Shown: positions 43,280-53,050, counted from the first letter of the stretch. The stretch: DNA of 64,000 bases from Sphingomonas sp. HMP6 (GCF_013374095.1 NZ_AP022672.1:1735501-1799500); one strand, 5' to 3'. Notes: generated by a model not told the origin, from the sequence alone. Translations and numbers: made by a program.

Positions 43280-43735
43280 ATGCCCCACGCCGCCTTCCCC
43301 GTCCTGCTGCTCTTGTCGCTCACCCCGGCTGCCTCAGCCCAGGTTGGACCGTGGGATGGTGCCGAGCTGGCGCAGCTCTCGATTCACCAGCGCATCGTGA
43401 TCCGCATCCCGCGCATTCTCGGGCGGCGGCCGGAACAGCGGTCGGAACCGCCCACCGTCCGCTGGACCGAGAAAAAAGGCCCGCGCTGCGTGCCGATGAG
43501 CGCGGTTGAAGGCGCGATCATCACCGGCAGCGACAGCGTCGATCTCATCGTGGCGGACGGCACCCGGCTGCGCGCCCTGTTCGACGACGATTGCCCCGCG
43601 CTCGATTTCTATTCCGGCCTGTATGTGAAGGGTACCACCGACGGGATGGTCTGCGCCGACCGCGATTCGATCCGTTCGCGATCGGGCAGCGTGTGCCGAA
43701 TCGATGGTTTCAAGCGGCTGGTGGCAAAACGATAG
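43280..43735 (+). CDS. Exported hypothetical protein
   Basis: This 151-residue protein has a signal peptide (about 1-20, PVLLLLSLTPAASAQ). The rest is a small domain with two likely disulfides (Cys in GPRCVPM, DDDCPALD, DGMVCAD and GSVCRID). The pattern RDSIRSRSGSVCRID at the end recalls a small family of sphingomonad exported proteins, function unknown. It is divergent from the FAD dehydrogenase gene. Confidence 0.75.
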   Translation: MPHAAFPVLLLLSLTPAASAQVGPWDGAELAQLSIHQRIVIRIPRILGRRPEQRSEPPTVRWTEKKGPRCVPMSAVEGAIITGSDSVDLIVADGTRLRALFDDDCPALDFYSGLYVKGTTDGMVCADRDSIRSRSGSVCRIDGFKRLVAKR

Positions 43736-43832
43736 GGCGTGGTTTACCCGTTTACCTTGACATTTCGCGCCTGATCGGCAAGCGCTTTCCTGGTCCTGGC
43801 GCTCTCGCCGAGACGCATTTTCCGGACACCGC

Positions 43833-45335
43833 ATGACTTTTGCCGACCTCGGCCTTTCCGATGAACTCCAACGCGCCGTCAATGAGTCGGGCTATACCGA
43901 ACCGACTCCGATCCAGGCGAGCGCAATCCCCTCGATCCTGATGGGCCGCGACCTTGTCGCCGTCGCACAGACCGGCACGGGCAAGACCGCTGCCTTCGTG
44001 CTGCCGATGATCGACATTTTGGGCGAGGGCCGCAGCCGCGCCCGGATGCCGCGCACCTTGATCCTCGAGCCGACGCGCGAACTCGCCGCGCAGGTCGCCG
44101 AGAATTTCGAGAAATACGGCAAATATCACAAGCTCTCGATGGCGTTGCTGATCGGCGGCGTATCGATGGGCGACCAGACCGCCGCGCTCGAAAAGGGCGT
44201 CGACGTCCTGATCGCCACACCCGGCCGGCTGATGGATTTGTTCGGCCGCGGGAAAATCCTGCTGACGGGCTGCTCGATGCTGGTGATCGACGAGGCCGAC
44301 CGGATGCTCGACATGGGGTTCATCCCCGATATCGAGGAAATCTGCACCAAGCTGCCCAAGACCCGCCAGACTTTGCTCTTCTCGGCGACGATGCCGCCGC
44401 CGATCAAGAAGCTGGCCGACAAATTCCTCGAAAATCCCAAGACGATCGAGGTCGCTCGCCCCGCCACCGCCAACATCAACATCAAGCAATGGCTTGTGCA
44501 CGTCACCGCCGCCAAGAAGCGCGACCGGTTGGTTTCGCTGCTGCGCCAGGAAGACGTTAAGACCGGCATCATCTTCTCGAACCGCAAGACGACCGTGCGC
44601 GAGCTCAACAAGGCGCTGCAACGCGCCGGCTTCGCGTCGAGCGAAATCCATGGCGACATGGAGCAATCGCAGCGCATCGCCGAGCTCGACCGCTTCAAGA
44701 AGGGCGAGGTCAACATCCTCGTCGCGTCCGACGTCGCCGCCCGCGGGATCGACATCAAGGGCGTCAGCCACGTCTTCAACTATGACGCGCCGTGGCATCC
44801 GGACGATTACATCCACCGCATCGGCCGCACCGGCCGCGCGGGCGCGACCGGCATCGCCTTCACCTTCGCGACGCCCGACGATGCCGAGAACATCCAGAAT
44901 ATCGAGAAGCTGACCGGGCTGAAGATCGAACGCTATGAAGCGGGCGATGCACCGGTGGCGGACGAAGCCGAAGCCCCGCAAGAGGCAGCGCCCCGCGGTC
45001 GTGGGCGTGGCAGGAAACCCGCCGCCAAGCCGGTTGAAGTCGCCGTCGAGGCTGCTCCGGTGGAAGCCGAACGCCCGGCCCGCACGCCGCGCCAGCCACG
45101 CGAAGAGCGCCAGCCACGCGAAGAACGGCCCGCCCGTGAGGCTCGCCCGCCGCGCGACGAGCGCCCCGCCCGCGAGGAACGGCCAGCCCGCGAAGAACGC
45201 CCCGCTCGCGACAGCCGCCCGCCACGCGACGAGCGTCCGGCGCGGACCGAGCAACCCCAGCTTGCCGATGCGGTCGACGATGGCGGCTGGAACGGCCCGA
45301 TGCCGAGCTTCCTGATGGCCAAGCTGACCGACTGA
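43833..45335 (+). CDS. DEAD-box RNA helicase (RhlE-like)
   Basis: This 500-residue ATP-dependent RNA helicase has the Q motif, motif I AQTGTGKT, motif Ia PTRELAAQV, motif II VIDEADRMLDMG, motif III SAT, motif V VASDVAARGIDI and motif VI HRIGRTGRAG. The C-terminal 120 or so residues are a low-complexity array of Arg/Glu/Pro units such as EERPAREERPA, typical of RNA-binding tails. It may act in ribosome assembly or mRNA turnover. Confidence 0.95.
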   Translation: MTFADLGLSDELQRAVNESGYTEPTPIQASAIPSILMGRDLVAVAQTGTGKTAAFVLPMIDILGEGRSRARMPRTLILEPTRELAAQVAENFEKYGKYHKLSMALLIGGVSMGDQTAALEKGVDVLIATPGRLMDLFGRGKILLTGCSMLVIDEADRMLDMGFIPDIEEICTKLPKTRQTLLFSATMPPPIKKLADKFLENPKTIEVARPATANINIKQWLVHVTAAKKRDRLVSLLRQEDVKTGIIFSNRKTTVRELNKALQRAGFASSEIHGDMEQSQRIAELDRFKKGEVNILVASDVAARGIDIKGVSHVFNYDAPWHPDDYIHRIGRTGRAGATGIAFTFATPDDAENIQNIEKLTGLKIERYEAGDAPVADEAEAPQEAAPRGRGRGRKPAAKPVEVAVEAAPVEAERPARTPRQPREERQPREERPAREARPPRDERPAREERPAREERPARDSRPPRDERPARTEQPQLADAVDDGGWNGPMPSFLMAKLTD

Positions 45336-45338
45336 GCC

Positions 45339-45530
45339 GTGAGCGGGTTCATCGAGCGCATCCCGGCGATCGCAAGCCCGTGTATCAATCGCTGCGAAAT
45401 CGACCCGTCGAGCCGTCAGTGTCTCGGCTGCGCCCGCACGCTCGATGAAATCGCCGCCTGGGGCAGCAGCACGACCGAATGGCGTGCGGCGGTGATGGCG
45501 GCGCTGCCGGGTCGGCGTGAGACGCGCTGA
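45339..45530 (+). CDS. DUF1289 small cysteine protein
   Basis: This 63-residue protein starts with GTG, 3 nt after the helicase stop. It shows the DUF1289 pattern SPCINRCEIDPSSRQCLGC followed by RTLDEIAAW, with four cysteines likely to bind a metal. The function of the family is unknown. It is probably co-expressed with the helicase gene. Confidence 0.88.
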   Translation: MSGFIERIPAIASPCINRCEIDPSSRQCLGCARTLDEIAAWGSSTTEWRAAVMAALPGRRETR

Positions 45531-45543
45531 CACCGCCCCGTTT

Positions 45544-45632
45544 CCGTTCGCCCTGAGCCTGTCGAAGGGCTGCGTGCCACACGTCGAGCGGTGATTGCTG
45601 CAAGCAGGCTTCGACAGGCTCAGCCCGAACGG
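45544..45632. repeat. Palindromic intergenic repeat, pair 1
   Basis: Arms of 24 nt (45544-45567 and 45609-45632) face each other. Both carry TTCGACAGGCTCAG with GAACGG at the outer end, differing only at three central bases. This sequence style is a common dispersed repeat in sphingomonads and xanthomonads. It lies in the convergent gap between two genes. Confidence 0.7.
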
Positions 45633-45660
45633 GAAAATTGCCCCCTTATCGCTTGGCACT

Positions 45661-45737
45661 GTGCTCCTGCGCAGGCAGGAGCCCTGCGTCACGAAAGACG
45701 GCGCGCGGCCCCAAGGCTCCTGCCTTCGCAGGAGCAC
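45661..45737. repeat. Palindromic intergenic repeat, pair 2
   Basis: Arms of 23 nt (45661-45683 and 45715-45737), built around GCTCCTGC and GCAGGAGC, match in 22 of 23 positions as an inverted repeat. It follows pair 1 directly but has an unrelated sequence. The 45531-45770 gap contains only these two structures. Confidence 0.7.
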
Positions 45738-45770
45738 GAGGTCACCGTATCGACAGGGCTCGGCGCCCCA

Positions 45771-46394
45771 TCACCCCGCCGCGGCCGCCGCCGCAATCAG
45801 TGCATCATCGATCTCGCCCGCCCGCTGATACGCAGGCCGCGCCAGCACCCGCGCGAGATAATCGTCGAACGCCGCCCGCTTCGGCAGCGACCCGAACTGC
45901 ACGCCCCACGCGACTTGCGATCCGGCATAGACGTCCACCGCGGTAAACCGCTCGCCCGCAAAAAAGGGATGCGCCGACACCGCGCGCTCCAGCGTATCGA
46001 CCATCAGATCGAAACTGCCATACCCCGCCATGCGACCCTGTTCGGCGGTCGGCGTGAAGCCCATCGCGCGATTGGTGACGGCTTGTTCCGCTGGACCCGC
46101 TGCGTAGAACATCCAGCGGTAATACTCCGCGCGCTCATCCACGGTCGGCGCCAACCCAGCCTCGGGAAACGCCTCCGCCAGATAGCTGCAAATCGCGGCG
46201 CATTCAGTGACGACATGGCCATCATGGACGATCGCGGGCACCTTCCCCATCGGGTTGATCGACAAATACGGCTCCGCCTTCATCGTCGTCGCATAATCGA
46301 GCACCACCGTTTCATACGGCGCACCGACTTCCTCAAGCATCCAGCGGACGATCCGCCCGCGCGACATCGGATTGGTGTAAAACGTCAGCGCCAT
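45771..46394 (-). CDS. Glutathione S-transferase
   Basis: This 207-residue GST has the N-terminal thioredoxin fold TFYTNPMSRGRIVRWMLEEV, where Ser in PMSRGR is a candidate catalytic residue. The Pro-loop follows in PMGKVPAIVHDG and glutathione contacts in HVVTECAAICSYLAEAFP. The C-terminal helical domain has FFAGERFTAVDVYAGSQVAW. Its class cannot be fixed by eye. It is a single gene facing the helicase unit. Confidence 0.9.
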   Translation of the reverse strand: MALTFYTNPMSRGRIVRWMLEEVGAPYETVVLDYATTMKAEPYLSINPMGKVPAIVHDGHVVTECAAICSYLAEAFPEAGLAPTVDERAEYYRWMFYAAGPAEQAVTNRAMGFTPTAEQGRMAGYGSFDLMVDTLERAVSAHPFFAGERFTAVDVYAGSQVAWGVQFGSLPKRAAFDDYLARVLARPAYQRAGEIDDALIAAAAAAG

Positions 46395-46461
46395 AGTCCG
46401 CCCCCGAATCGATCAATGAGAACATTAGTGGAACATTTCTGGCGCCGACGGTCAAGAACCT

Positions 46462-47343
46462 TCAGACCAAGGACGTCTTGAACAACTCCAACATCCGCCC
46501 CCACGCCTTGTCAGCTTGTGCGGCGTCGTAGACGCGACTGTCGGGCGGGCACCAGCCATGCTTGGTCCCGGTATAGACCTCGATCTCGGCCGACAGCTTG
46601 GCCGCGGCGAAGGCAGCGCGGAGCACCTCCTTGTCGCCGGGTGCCCGCGCGTCGTCATTCTCGGCAATCGCGATCAGATAGCTGGCCTTCATCTGCGGGA
46701 TCAGCATGTTCGGGCTGTCAGGCTGCGTGCCGACCAGCCCGCCGCCGTGGAAGCTCGCGCCCGCCTTGATCCGGCCGGGGATCGCCGCCGCCGTGCGCAT
46801 CACCATCGGCCCGCCCATGCAATATCCGCTGGTGCCCACGCCGCGCTTCTTGTCGACCTGTTTCTGCGCATCGAGGAAGGCGACGAACGCCGTGGCATCG
46901 CGCACCGTCCCGGCGGGGCTCAGCGCCGCTACGAACGGGCCGATCTTGGCGCGCACCGCGGGCTGATCATAGCTTTCGCCGGGTGCCAGGAACGGCGCCT
47001 TGGTCGAGCGGTAGAATTGGTTGACGACCAGCACGGCATAGCCGCTTTGCGCCAGCCGGTCGGCCATCTGCCGAAACGCAGGGCGCAGGCCCATGATGTC
47101 AGGCCACATCAGCACGGCCGGATGTTTGCCCTTCATGGGCGCGACGAAATAACCGTCGGCGGTGCCATCGGGCGTCGCGATCGACACGTCCTTGCCGCTG
47201 ATCATAGCGGCATTGGCAGGGACCGGCAGCAGCATCGCTAGGCCCGCACCACCCGCAAGCGAGGCGAACCCACGCCGCGTAACCGCCGATGTTACGATTC
47301 CGAGATGCGCGTCATTGTCGGCTGCGGTAAACTCGTCGCACAT
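46462..47343 (-). CDS. Dienelactone hydrolase-family protein, exported
   Basis: This 293-residue alpha/beta hydrolase has a Tat-like signal (TRRGFASLAGGAGLAMLL, about 22-39). The nucleophile elbow is GTSGYCMGGPM (Cys, as in dienelactone hydrolase). The acid and His come late in IAENDDARAP and TKHGWCPPD. Start 47343 follows GAGGAGA. The substrate is unknown; other members act on dienelactones or esters. Confidence 0.88.
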   Translation of the reverse strand: MCDEFTAADNDAHLGIVTSAVTRRGFASLAGGAGLAMLLPVPANAAMISGKDVSIATPDGTADGYFVAPMKGKHPAVLMWPDIMGLRPAFRQMADRLAQSGYAVLVVNQFYRSTKAPFLAPGESYDQPAVRAKIGPFVAALSPAGTVRDATAFVAFLDAQKQVDKKRGVGTSGYCMGGPMVMRTAAAIPGRIKAGASFHGGGLVGTQPDSPNMLIPQMKASYLIAIAENDDARAPGDKEVLRAAFAAAKLSAEIEVYTGTKHGWCPPDSRVYDAAQADKAWGRMLELFKTSLV

Positions 47344-47391
47344 CGCTGTATCTCCTCGCAATTCAACCCCCGGCGTCCCCGCGAGCCTAAC

Positions 47392-48486
47392 CTAGGCCGC
47401 GCGATACCACCACACGCCGTCTTCGACGCTCTTGGTCGCGCGCCCCTCGACCTCGAGCCGCCGTAGATGCGCCTGCGATTCGCCCGTCGCCATGCCCAAC
47501 ATGTCGGGGCCGATCGCGCGCCGGAACAGCCGCCCGAAACAATCGATCGCGCGGCGCGGTTCGGCCAGAAACACCGCCAGCTCGTCAAGCCGCTCGCGAT
47601 GTTCGCGGTCCATTGCCTCGAGCCGCGCGTGCAGCCCCGTGAACGGATCGCCATGCCCCGGCAGCACCAGCAGATCGTCGGGCAACGTCTTCAGCTTCGC
47701 GATCGAATCGAACCATTCGCCCAGCGGATCGGCATTGGGCTCGGTCACGCCGAGCGAGACGTTCGGGCTGATCCGCGGCAACACCTGGTCCCCCGCAATC
47801 AGCACCTTGCCAGCAGGATCGTAGAGGCAGGCATGTTCCGGGCTATGACCCGATCCGACGACGATCTGCCAGTCGGTCGTGCCGATGCGCAGCGTGTCGC
47901 CATCCTTGATCCGCGTGAAGCTGAGCGGCATCGGCGTCACGATATGGCGGAACCCGGCCCAGCCGCGCGCGGCGGCATGCGCGATCTGATCCTCATCCCA
48001 CCCGGCCGCCACGCGCATCGCGGTCACGTCGCCCGGCACCGCATCGCGTGCGTCCGCCACCAGCATCTGCGCGGTCAGCCATTCGCCGCGCGTCATCACC
48101 ACCGGGCAACCGTGCTTGTCGTGCATCCATCCGGCGAGACCGATATGGTCGGGGTGGAAATGCGTGCCGATCATCTTCGTCACGCGCACGCCCGCCAGCG
48201 GCCCCTTCCACAACGTCTTCCAAGCATCCCGCGCGTCCGACGTGTTCATGCCAGTATCGACCAGCGCCACACCCACGCCTTGTTCGTCCTGGTCATCGAG
48301 CAGCCAGCAATTGACGTGCTTCAGCGGCCCGGGAACATGCAACCGTACCCAGCGCACACCGGGGGCCACGGTCATCACCTCGCCCGCTGCCGGTTCGGCC
48401 CCGCCGAATGGGTAGGTCAGACCTTTATGGCTGGTGGGGACGAAGGATTGGTCGGGCGCCTGCGCCGCTGCTGATATGGACATCAC
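47392..48486 (-). CDS. Metallo-beta-lactamase-fold hydrolase
   Basis: This 364-residue MBL-fold enzyme has the metal motif THFHPDHIG (about 108-116), further ligands in VGSGHSPEHACLYDPAG and LIAGDQVLP, and a late His in LVLPGHGDPF. The C-terminal 70 residues form a helical domain (LDELAVFLAEPRRAIDCFGR), like the LACTB2 or glyoxalase-II-type group. It may hydrolyse a thioester or CoA ester. It lies 48 nt upstream of the dienelactone hydrolase gene on the same strand. Confidence 0.9.
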   Translation of the reverse strand: MMSISAAAQAPDQSFVPTSHKGLTYPFGGAEPAAGEVMTVAPGVRWVRLHVPGPLKHVNCWLLDDQDEQGVGVALVDTGMNTSDARDAWKTLWKGPLAGVRVTKMIGTHFHPDHIGLAGWMHDKHGCPVVMTRGEWLTAQMLVADARDAVPGDVTAMRVAAGWDEDQIAHAAARGWAGFRHIVTPMPLSFTRIKDGDTLRIGTTDWQIVVGSGHSPEHACLYDPAGKVLIAGDQVLPRISPNVSLGVTEPNADPLGEWFDSIAKLKTLPDDLLVLPGHGDPFTGLHARLEAMDREHRERLDELAVFLAEPRRAIDCFGRLFRRAIGPDMLGMATGESQAHLRRLEVEGRATKSVEDGVWWYRAA

Positions 48487-48526
48487 CCGCGACTAGCGCG
48501 CCCGCGCCGCGCGAGTCACGCACTTC

Positions 48527-49171
48527 CTAATCTGGCGCGCCCAGCACCACGTCCAGCACCTGATCGGGCCGTTCGAACAGGAAGTCGGGCTGCAACTGCG
48601 TCAAGGCCGCACGATTGGCATAGCCCCACAGCACCGCTGCGGAGGTGACACCCACCTTCTTGGCGGCCACCACGTCGCGCGTCTCGTCCCCGATCGAAAT
48701 CACCTGCGACGCCGCAATCCCGGTCTTGCGCAGCACTCGGCGATAGCGGCGCGCCTTGCCGAACAGCGACGCGCCGCATTCGAACCGCTCGAACATCGCA
48801 GCATTGGTCGGCCCGAGGATCGCGCGCGCATTGTCTTCGGCGTTGGAGGTGACAAGCGCGATCCGCACGCCGTTTGCCGCCAAGTGCTGCAAGACCGGCA
48901 CGATCCCGTCGAACAAGGCGATCCGGTCGGCCTGCTGCGCCAGCAGCGCGTGGACGTAACGCCCGATCGCGGGCAATTTCCAGCGCGGAATGCCAAGGTG
49001 GCGGATCACCTCGCTCGACGTCCGTCCGCGCAACATCTCGACGTCATCCGCCGCGACCCGCCGGAATTTGAAGCGATCGGCAAGATGATCGGCGATCGAC
49101 AAAAACCAGTCGCCGCTATCGGCCAGCGTCCCGTCGAAATCGAAGATGACGAGGCGATAGCGCGGCGTCAC
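48527..49171 (-). CDS. HAD-superfamily hydrolase (phosphoglycolate phosphatase-like)
   Basis: This 214-residue HAD enzyme has motif I in VIFDFDGTLADSGDWF, motif II Ser/Thr in IALVTSNAED, motif III Lys in SLFGKARRYRRVL and motif IV in VISIGDETRDVVAAKKVG. A small helical cap (about 16-80) points to a phosphoglycolate- or nucleotide-type phosphatase. It starts 9 nt before the end of the EF-hand gene, on the same strand. Confidence 0.9.
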   Translation of the reverse strand: MTPRYRLVIFDFDGTLADSGDWFLSIADHLADRFKFRRVAADDVEMLRGRTSSEVIRHLGIPRWKLPAIGRYVHALLAQQADRIALFDGIVPVLQHLAANGVRIALVTSNAEDNARAILGPTNAAMFERFECGASLFGKARRYRRVLRKTGIAASQVISIGDETRDVVAAKKVGVTSAAVLWGYANRAALTQLQPDFLFERPDQVLDVVLGAPD

Positions 49172-49180
49172 CGAATACGC

Positions 49181-49687
49181 TCAGCGCGGGTCCGGGCCGC
49201 GCCCGCGACCCTTCTTGGCCGGGCCGCCCTCCGGGAAAGCGCCCGCGCGGATTGTCAGCAACTCGGCGCGCGTGGTGGCGCCATCCTTGTCGACATCGAA
49301 CCGGTCCAACAGGCTGGCGAATTGCGCCTCCAACTCGGGCAGCGTGATGCGGTTGTCGCCGTCGCGATCGACCCCGAACGGGCTGGGCAGCGCGTTGCGA
49401 TCCCCCAGCCATTTCAGCGCCCAATCGGCATAGCCGATATAACCGATCGACCCGGCATGGCCGCCATCGACATCGGCGAAGGTCCGCGCGACGCAAGCGT
49501 TCAACTCGTCGCGCGTCGTGCGGCCATCACCATTCGCATCGCACGCCGCAATGAACATCGCGGCGGGCTCGGCGACGATCGTCGCGGCGGGCTGGCGTTG
49601 CTGCGGTGACAGCGCGACCGGCGGCACCGTCTGCGCCGAAAGCGGCGCGGCGGCGAGCGCGAGGATCAGAAAGGGCAGCACGCGCAT
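49181..49687 (-). CDS. Exported EF-hand calcium-binding protein
   Basis: This 168-residue precursor has a signal peptide (MRVLPFLILALAAAPLSAQ) and three EF-hand loops: DANGDGRTTRDEL, DRDGDNRITLPEL and DVDKDGATTRAEL. A degenerate fourth loop is around DVDGGHAGSIGY. The tail is Lys/Arg/Gly-rich. The ATG at 49687 follows GAGGAG. It probably binds calcium in the periplasm; its role is unknown. It lies in the minus-strand run with queA. Confidence 0.88.
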   Translation of the reverse strand: MRVLPFLILALAAAPLSAQTVPPVALSPQQRQPAATIVAEPAAMFIAACDANGDGRTTRDELNACVARTFADVDGGHAGSIGYIGYADWALKWLGDRNALPSPFGVDRDGDNRITLPELEAQFASLLDRFDVDKDGATTRAELLTIRAGAFPEGGPAKKGRGRGPDPR

Positions 49688-49696
49688 CAACGCTCC

Positions 49697-50725
49697 TCAG
49701 GCCGGCAACAACAGGCTCGCATCGCCATAGCTGTAGAATCGATAGCCGTCTTCTATCGCATGCGCATACGCCGCCTGCATCCGCTCTCGCCCCATCAGCG
49801 CCGAGACCAGCATGAACAACGTCGAGCGCGGCAAATGGAAGTTGGTGATCAACCCGTCGATCCCGCGAAAGCGATAGCCGGGTGTGATGAAGATCGCGGT
49901 GTCGCCTTCGAACGGACGGATCATGCGGTCTTCGCCGGTCGCACTTTCGATCAACCGGAGGCTGGTCGTGCCGACCGCGATGACGCGCCCGCCGCGGGCC
50001 CGCACCGCGTTCAGCCGGTCGGCGGTCGCGGCGTCGATCCGGCCCCATTCGGCGTGCATCTTGTGCTCGGTCGTGTCCTCCGCCTTCACCGGCAGAAAGG
50101 TGCCCGCCCCGACATGGAGCGTCAGCGTCGCATGTTCGATCCCCGCCCCGTCCAGCCGCGCCATCAGGTCGGGCGTGAAATGCAGCGCCGCGGTGGGGGC
50201 TGCGACCGCGCCCTTCTCGGCGGCGAACATCGTCTGGTAATCCTCGGCATCCTGCGCATCGGCCGGGCGGCGCGCGGCGATGTAAGGTGGCAGCGGCATC
50301 CGCCCGGCGCGCTCGAGCAACAGCTCGACTGGCTCGTCGCCCGCAAACTCCAGCGCGAAGCTGCCATCCGCGCCGCGATCATGCGCGGTCGCGGAAACGC
50401 CATTCCCGAAATCGATCGCATCGCCGTCGCGCAGCCGCCGCGCGTTGCGGATGAAGGCGCGCCAGCGGCGCGGCCCCTCGCGCTTGTGCAAGGTCGCGCC
50501 GATCCGCGAATCACCGCGCGTGCCCTCAAGCTGCGCCGGGATGACGCGCGTATCGTTGAACACCAGCAGATCGCCTGGCCGCAGCGACGCGGGCAAGTCG
50601 CCGACGCTGCGATCGTGCGTTGCGTCGCCGTCGAGCACGAGCAAGCGCGCCGCATCGCGCGGCACCGCCGGGCGCAGCGCGATCCGCTCGGGCGGCAATT
50701 CGAAGTCGAACAGATCGACGTTCAT
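49697..50725 (-). CDS. queA: tRNA preQ1 ribosyltransferase-isomerase QueA
   Basis: QueA transfers and rearranges the ribose of S-adenosylmethionine onto preQ1-tRNA, the next-to-last step of queuosine synthesis. The protein has 342 residues with [58 protein letters not shown] and [15 protein letters not shown] motifs. It ends in [18 protein letters not shown]. The order coaD, cyclophilin, queA is common in related genomes. Confidence 0.96.
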   Translation of the reverse strand: MNVDLFDFELPPERIALRPAVPRDAARLLVLDGDATHDRSVGDLPASLRPGDLLVFNDTRVIPAQLEGTRGDSRIGATLHKREGPRRWRAFIRNARRLRDGDAIDFGNGVSATAHDRGADGSFALEFAGDEPVELLLERAGRMPLPPYIAARRPADAQDAEDYQTMFAAEKGAVAAPTAALHFTPDLMARLDGAGIEHATLTLHVGAGTFLPVKAEDTTEHKMHAEWGRIDAATADRLNAVRARGGRVIAVGTTSLRLIESATGEDRMIRPFEGDTAIFITPGYRFRGIDGLITNFHLPRSTLFMLVSALMGRERMQAAYAHAIEDGYRFYSYGDASLLLPA

Positions 50726-50750
50726 GGACGAAGCCCCGCTGGCGTCGGCT

Positions 50751-51500
50751 TCAGCCGCTCTTCCGTCCCGAGGCGCGCACCACCGGCGCCTTCGGCGCAG
50801 GCTTCACCGGGGCCAGCGTCGCAGGCGGCAGTACGGCGACTGGCGGTGGCGGCGGTGCATACGCCGGCGGCGAATCCGCGCCGATATAAGCGTGCAGGAT
50901 GCGCGACGGATTGAGCGGCGGCTCGCCCCGCGCGATCGCATCGACATAGTTCATGCCCGAGATGACGCGGCCGAAGATCGTGTATTTGCGATCGAGCTTC
51001 AGCGTGGGATTGAACACGATGAAGAACTGGCTGTTCGCGCTGTTCTCGGCCTTGGTCACTTCCTCGACCGTGGCGCCCTCGGCCGATCCTTCGCGCGCCG
51101 CCGATACGGCACCGCGTACGTGCGGCAGGAAATTGAACTCGGCGGCCAAATCGGGCAGCTTCGATCCGCCCGTGCCGTCGCCCTTGGGGTCGCCGGTCTG
51201 CGCCATGAAGCCTTCAATCACGCGGTGGAACAGCAGACCGTCATAGAAATGCTGCCGCGTCAGCGTCTTGATCCGCTCGACCATCTTTGGCGCGGCATCG
51301 GGACGCAGCCAGATGACGACCCGGCCACCCGTCGACAGATCGAGATAGAGCAGGTTTTCCGGGTCGGTCGCCGATGGCACCGGCGGACGGCCCGCGGTGG
51401 TCGTAGTCGCCGCAGTCTGCACCGGCTTCGGTTTCTTGGCGGCAAAGGCAGGCCCCGCAAGCAGCGCGAACAAAGCGATAAAAAGGGTAAAAAAGCGCAT
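50751..51500 (-). CDS. Periplasmic cyclophilin-type peptidyl-prolyl isomerase
   Basis: This 249-residue precursor has a signal peptide (about 1-20) and a cyclophilin domain with [29 protein letters not shown] and [12 protein letters not shown]. The family Arg and Gln residues for catalysis are present ([12 protein letters not shown]). The tail after about 205 is Pro/Ala-rich. It helps fold exported proteins. It lies 25 nt upstream of queA on the same strand. Confidence 0.92.
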   Translation of the reverse strand: MRFFTLFIALFALLAGPAFAAKKPKPVQTAATTTTAGRPPVPSATDPENLLYLDLSTGGRVVIWLRPDAAPKMVERIKTLTRQHFYDGLLFHRVIEGFMAQTGDPKGDGTGGSKLPDLAAEFNFLPHVRGAVSAAREGSAEGATVEEVTKAENSANSQFFIVFNPTLKLDRKYTIFGRVISGMNYVDAIARGEPPLNPSRILHAYIGADSPPAYAPPPPPVAVLPPATLAPVKPAPKAPVVRASGRKSG

Positions 51501-51631
51501 GAGTCCCCGCAGGTACGGCTGGTGGTGAACGGTCGCTTAGACCAACTGGCGGCTTGCGCCAAACTGAACGTGTCGCCGCCAAAGGCGACGGAATTAGGGC
51601 CAGGCCGATCCGGCCCCCGATCCGCCCCCGC

Positions 51632-52150
51632 TCAGACGCTGCCCTTGCGCCCGATCTGCTGGACGCGCGCGGCCACCTCGACGGCAATCGTCGATGTCAC
51701 GAACCGGTCGATCGGTCCGCCATAGAAAGCAATTTCCTTGACCAGGCGGCTGGCGATCGGCTGCAGCGAGACGTCTGCCATCAGGAACACCGTCTCGATC
51801 CGCGGGTTGATCGCGCGGTTCATGCCGGTCAACTGATACTCATATTCGAAATCGGTCACGCCGCGCACCCCGCGCAGGATCGTGCTCGCGCCCTGCGCCT
51901 CGGCGAAATCCATCAGCAGCGAATCGAACCCGACGACGCTGACGCCGGAGATTCCTGCCGTCTCGCGCTCCATCATCGCGATCCGCTCACCGGCCGAGAA
52001 CATCGGCGATTTCGACGCATTGGTCGTAACCCCAATCACCAACCGGTCGACCAGCGTCGCGCCGCGCCGGATGATGTCCATATGCCCCAGCGTCACCGGA
52101 TCGAACGTGCCGGGATAGACGCCCACCCGCTCGCCGCCGGGCTTGCTCAA
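51632..52150 (-). CDS. coaD: Phosphopantetheine adenylyltransferase CoaD
   Basis: CoaD makes dephospho-CoA from phosphopantetheine and ATP. The protein has 172 residues with the nucleotidyltransferase T/HxGH site in GVYPGTFDPVTLGHMDIIRR, LRGVRGVTDFEYEYQLTGMN and the C-terminal STIAVEVA region following VKEIAFYGGPIDRFV. It overlaps ispA by 4 nt at its start. Confidence 0.96.
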   Translation of the reverse strand: MSKPGGERVGVYPGTFDPVTLGHMDIIRRGATLVDRLVIGVTTNASKSPMFSAGERIAMMERETAGISGVSVVGFDSLLMDFAEAQGASTILRGVRGVTDFEYEYQLTGMNRAINPRIETVFLMADVSLQPIASRLVKEIAFYGGPIDRFVTSTIAVEVAARVQQIGRKGSV

Positions 52151-53046
52151 CGATCACGCTCCAGCGTGAAGCGCGCGATATCGCGAAGCAGATCGGCTTC
52201 CGGCCCGAAATGCTGGAGGTGTTCGATCGCTTGATCGACCAGCATCTCCGCCTGCGCCCGCGCACGGTCTAGCCCGAGCAGCGACAGGAAGGTTTCCTTG
52301 CCGGCCTCGCCATCCTTGCGCAGCGCCTTGCCGACCGCCGCCTCGTCACCCTCGGCATCGAGCAGATCATCGACGATCTGGAAGGCGAGCCCCACGTCGC
52401 GGGCATAACCGCGCAGGCCCGTGCGCCCCTCGGGCGGCACCTTGCCCAGAATCGCCCCCGCCTCAACCGAGCAAGCGATCAGCGCACCGGTCTTCATCGC
52501 CTGCAACCGGGTGACGGTCGGCAAATCGAAGCTCGACTTCTCGGCTTCGAGGTCGAGCGCCTGCCCGCCGGCCATGCCGGTGGGGCCTGCCGCGCGGGCG
52601 AGGTCGAGCACCAATTCGCTGCGCACGAACGGGTCGGCATGCGTCACCGGGTCGGACAGGATTTCGAACGCCAACGCGTGCAGGCAATCGCCCGCCAGGA
52701 TCGCGGTCGCCTCACCAAAAACCTTGTGTACCGTCGGCTTGCCGCGGCGCATGTCGTCATTGTCCATCGCCGGCAGATCGTCATGGATCAGCGAATAGAC
52801 ATGGATGCACTCGATCGCGGTCGCCACCCGGCCCGCGCAGTCGCGGTCGACCGCAAACAGCCGTGCAGTCGCGAACACCAGCAGCGGGCGCAGGCGCTTG
52901 CCGCCCCCGATCGCGGCATGGCGCATCGCACGATACAGATCGGCGCGCGGGTCCTCGGGAACTGTCAGGAACAGGTCGAGCCGGCGGTCGATATCGCTGG
53001 CGACGTCGGCCATGGCCGCATCGAGCGACGGGGAGACAAGCGTCAC
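52147..53046 (-). CDS. ispA: Farnesyl/geranyl diphosphate synthase IspA
   Basis: This 299-residue trans-prenyltransferase condenses isopentenyl diphosphate with allylic diphosphates. The aspartate-rich motifs are present: LIHDDLPAMDNDDMRRG (first) and FQIVDDLLDAEGD (second), plus GGKRLRPLLV. The GTG at 53046 lies just after the xseB stop; an upstream ATG at 53133 would overlap xseB deeply. The pairing xseB-ispA is the usual bacterial arrangement. Confidence 0.95.
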   Translation of the reverse strand: MTLVSPSLDAAMADVASDIDRRLDLFLTVPEDPRADLYRAMRHAAIGGGKRLRPLLVFATARLFAVDRDCAGRVATAIECIHVYSLIHDDLPAMDNDDMRRGKPTVHKVFGEATAILAGDCLHALAFEILSDPVTHADPFVRSELVLDLARAAGPTGMAGGQALDLEAEKSSFDLPTVTRLQAMKTGALIACSVEAGAILGKVPPEGRTGLRGYARDVGLAFQIVDDLLDAEGDEAAVGKALRKDGEAGKETFLSLLGLDRARAQAEMLVDQAIEHLQHFGPEADLLRDIARFTLERDR

Positions 53047-53050
53047 GCGA

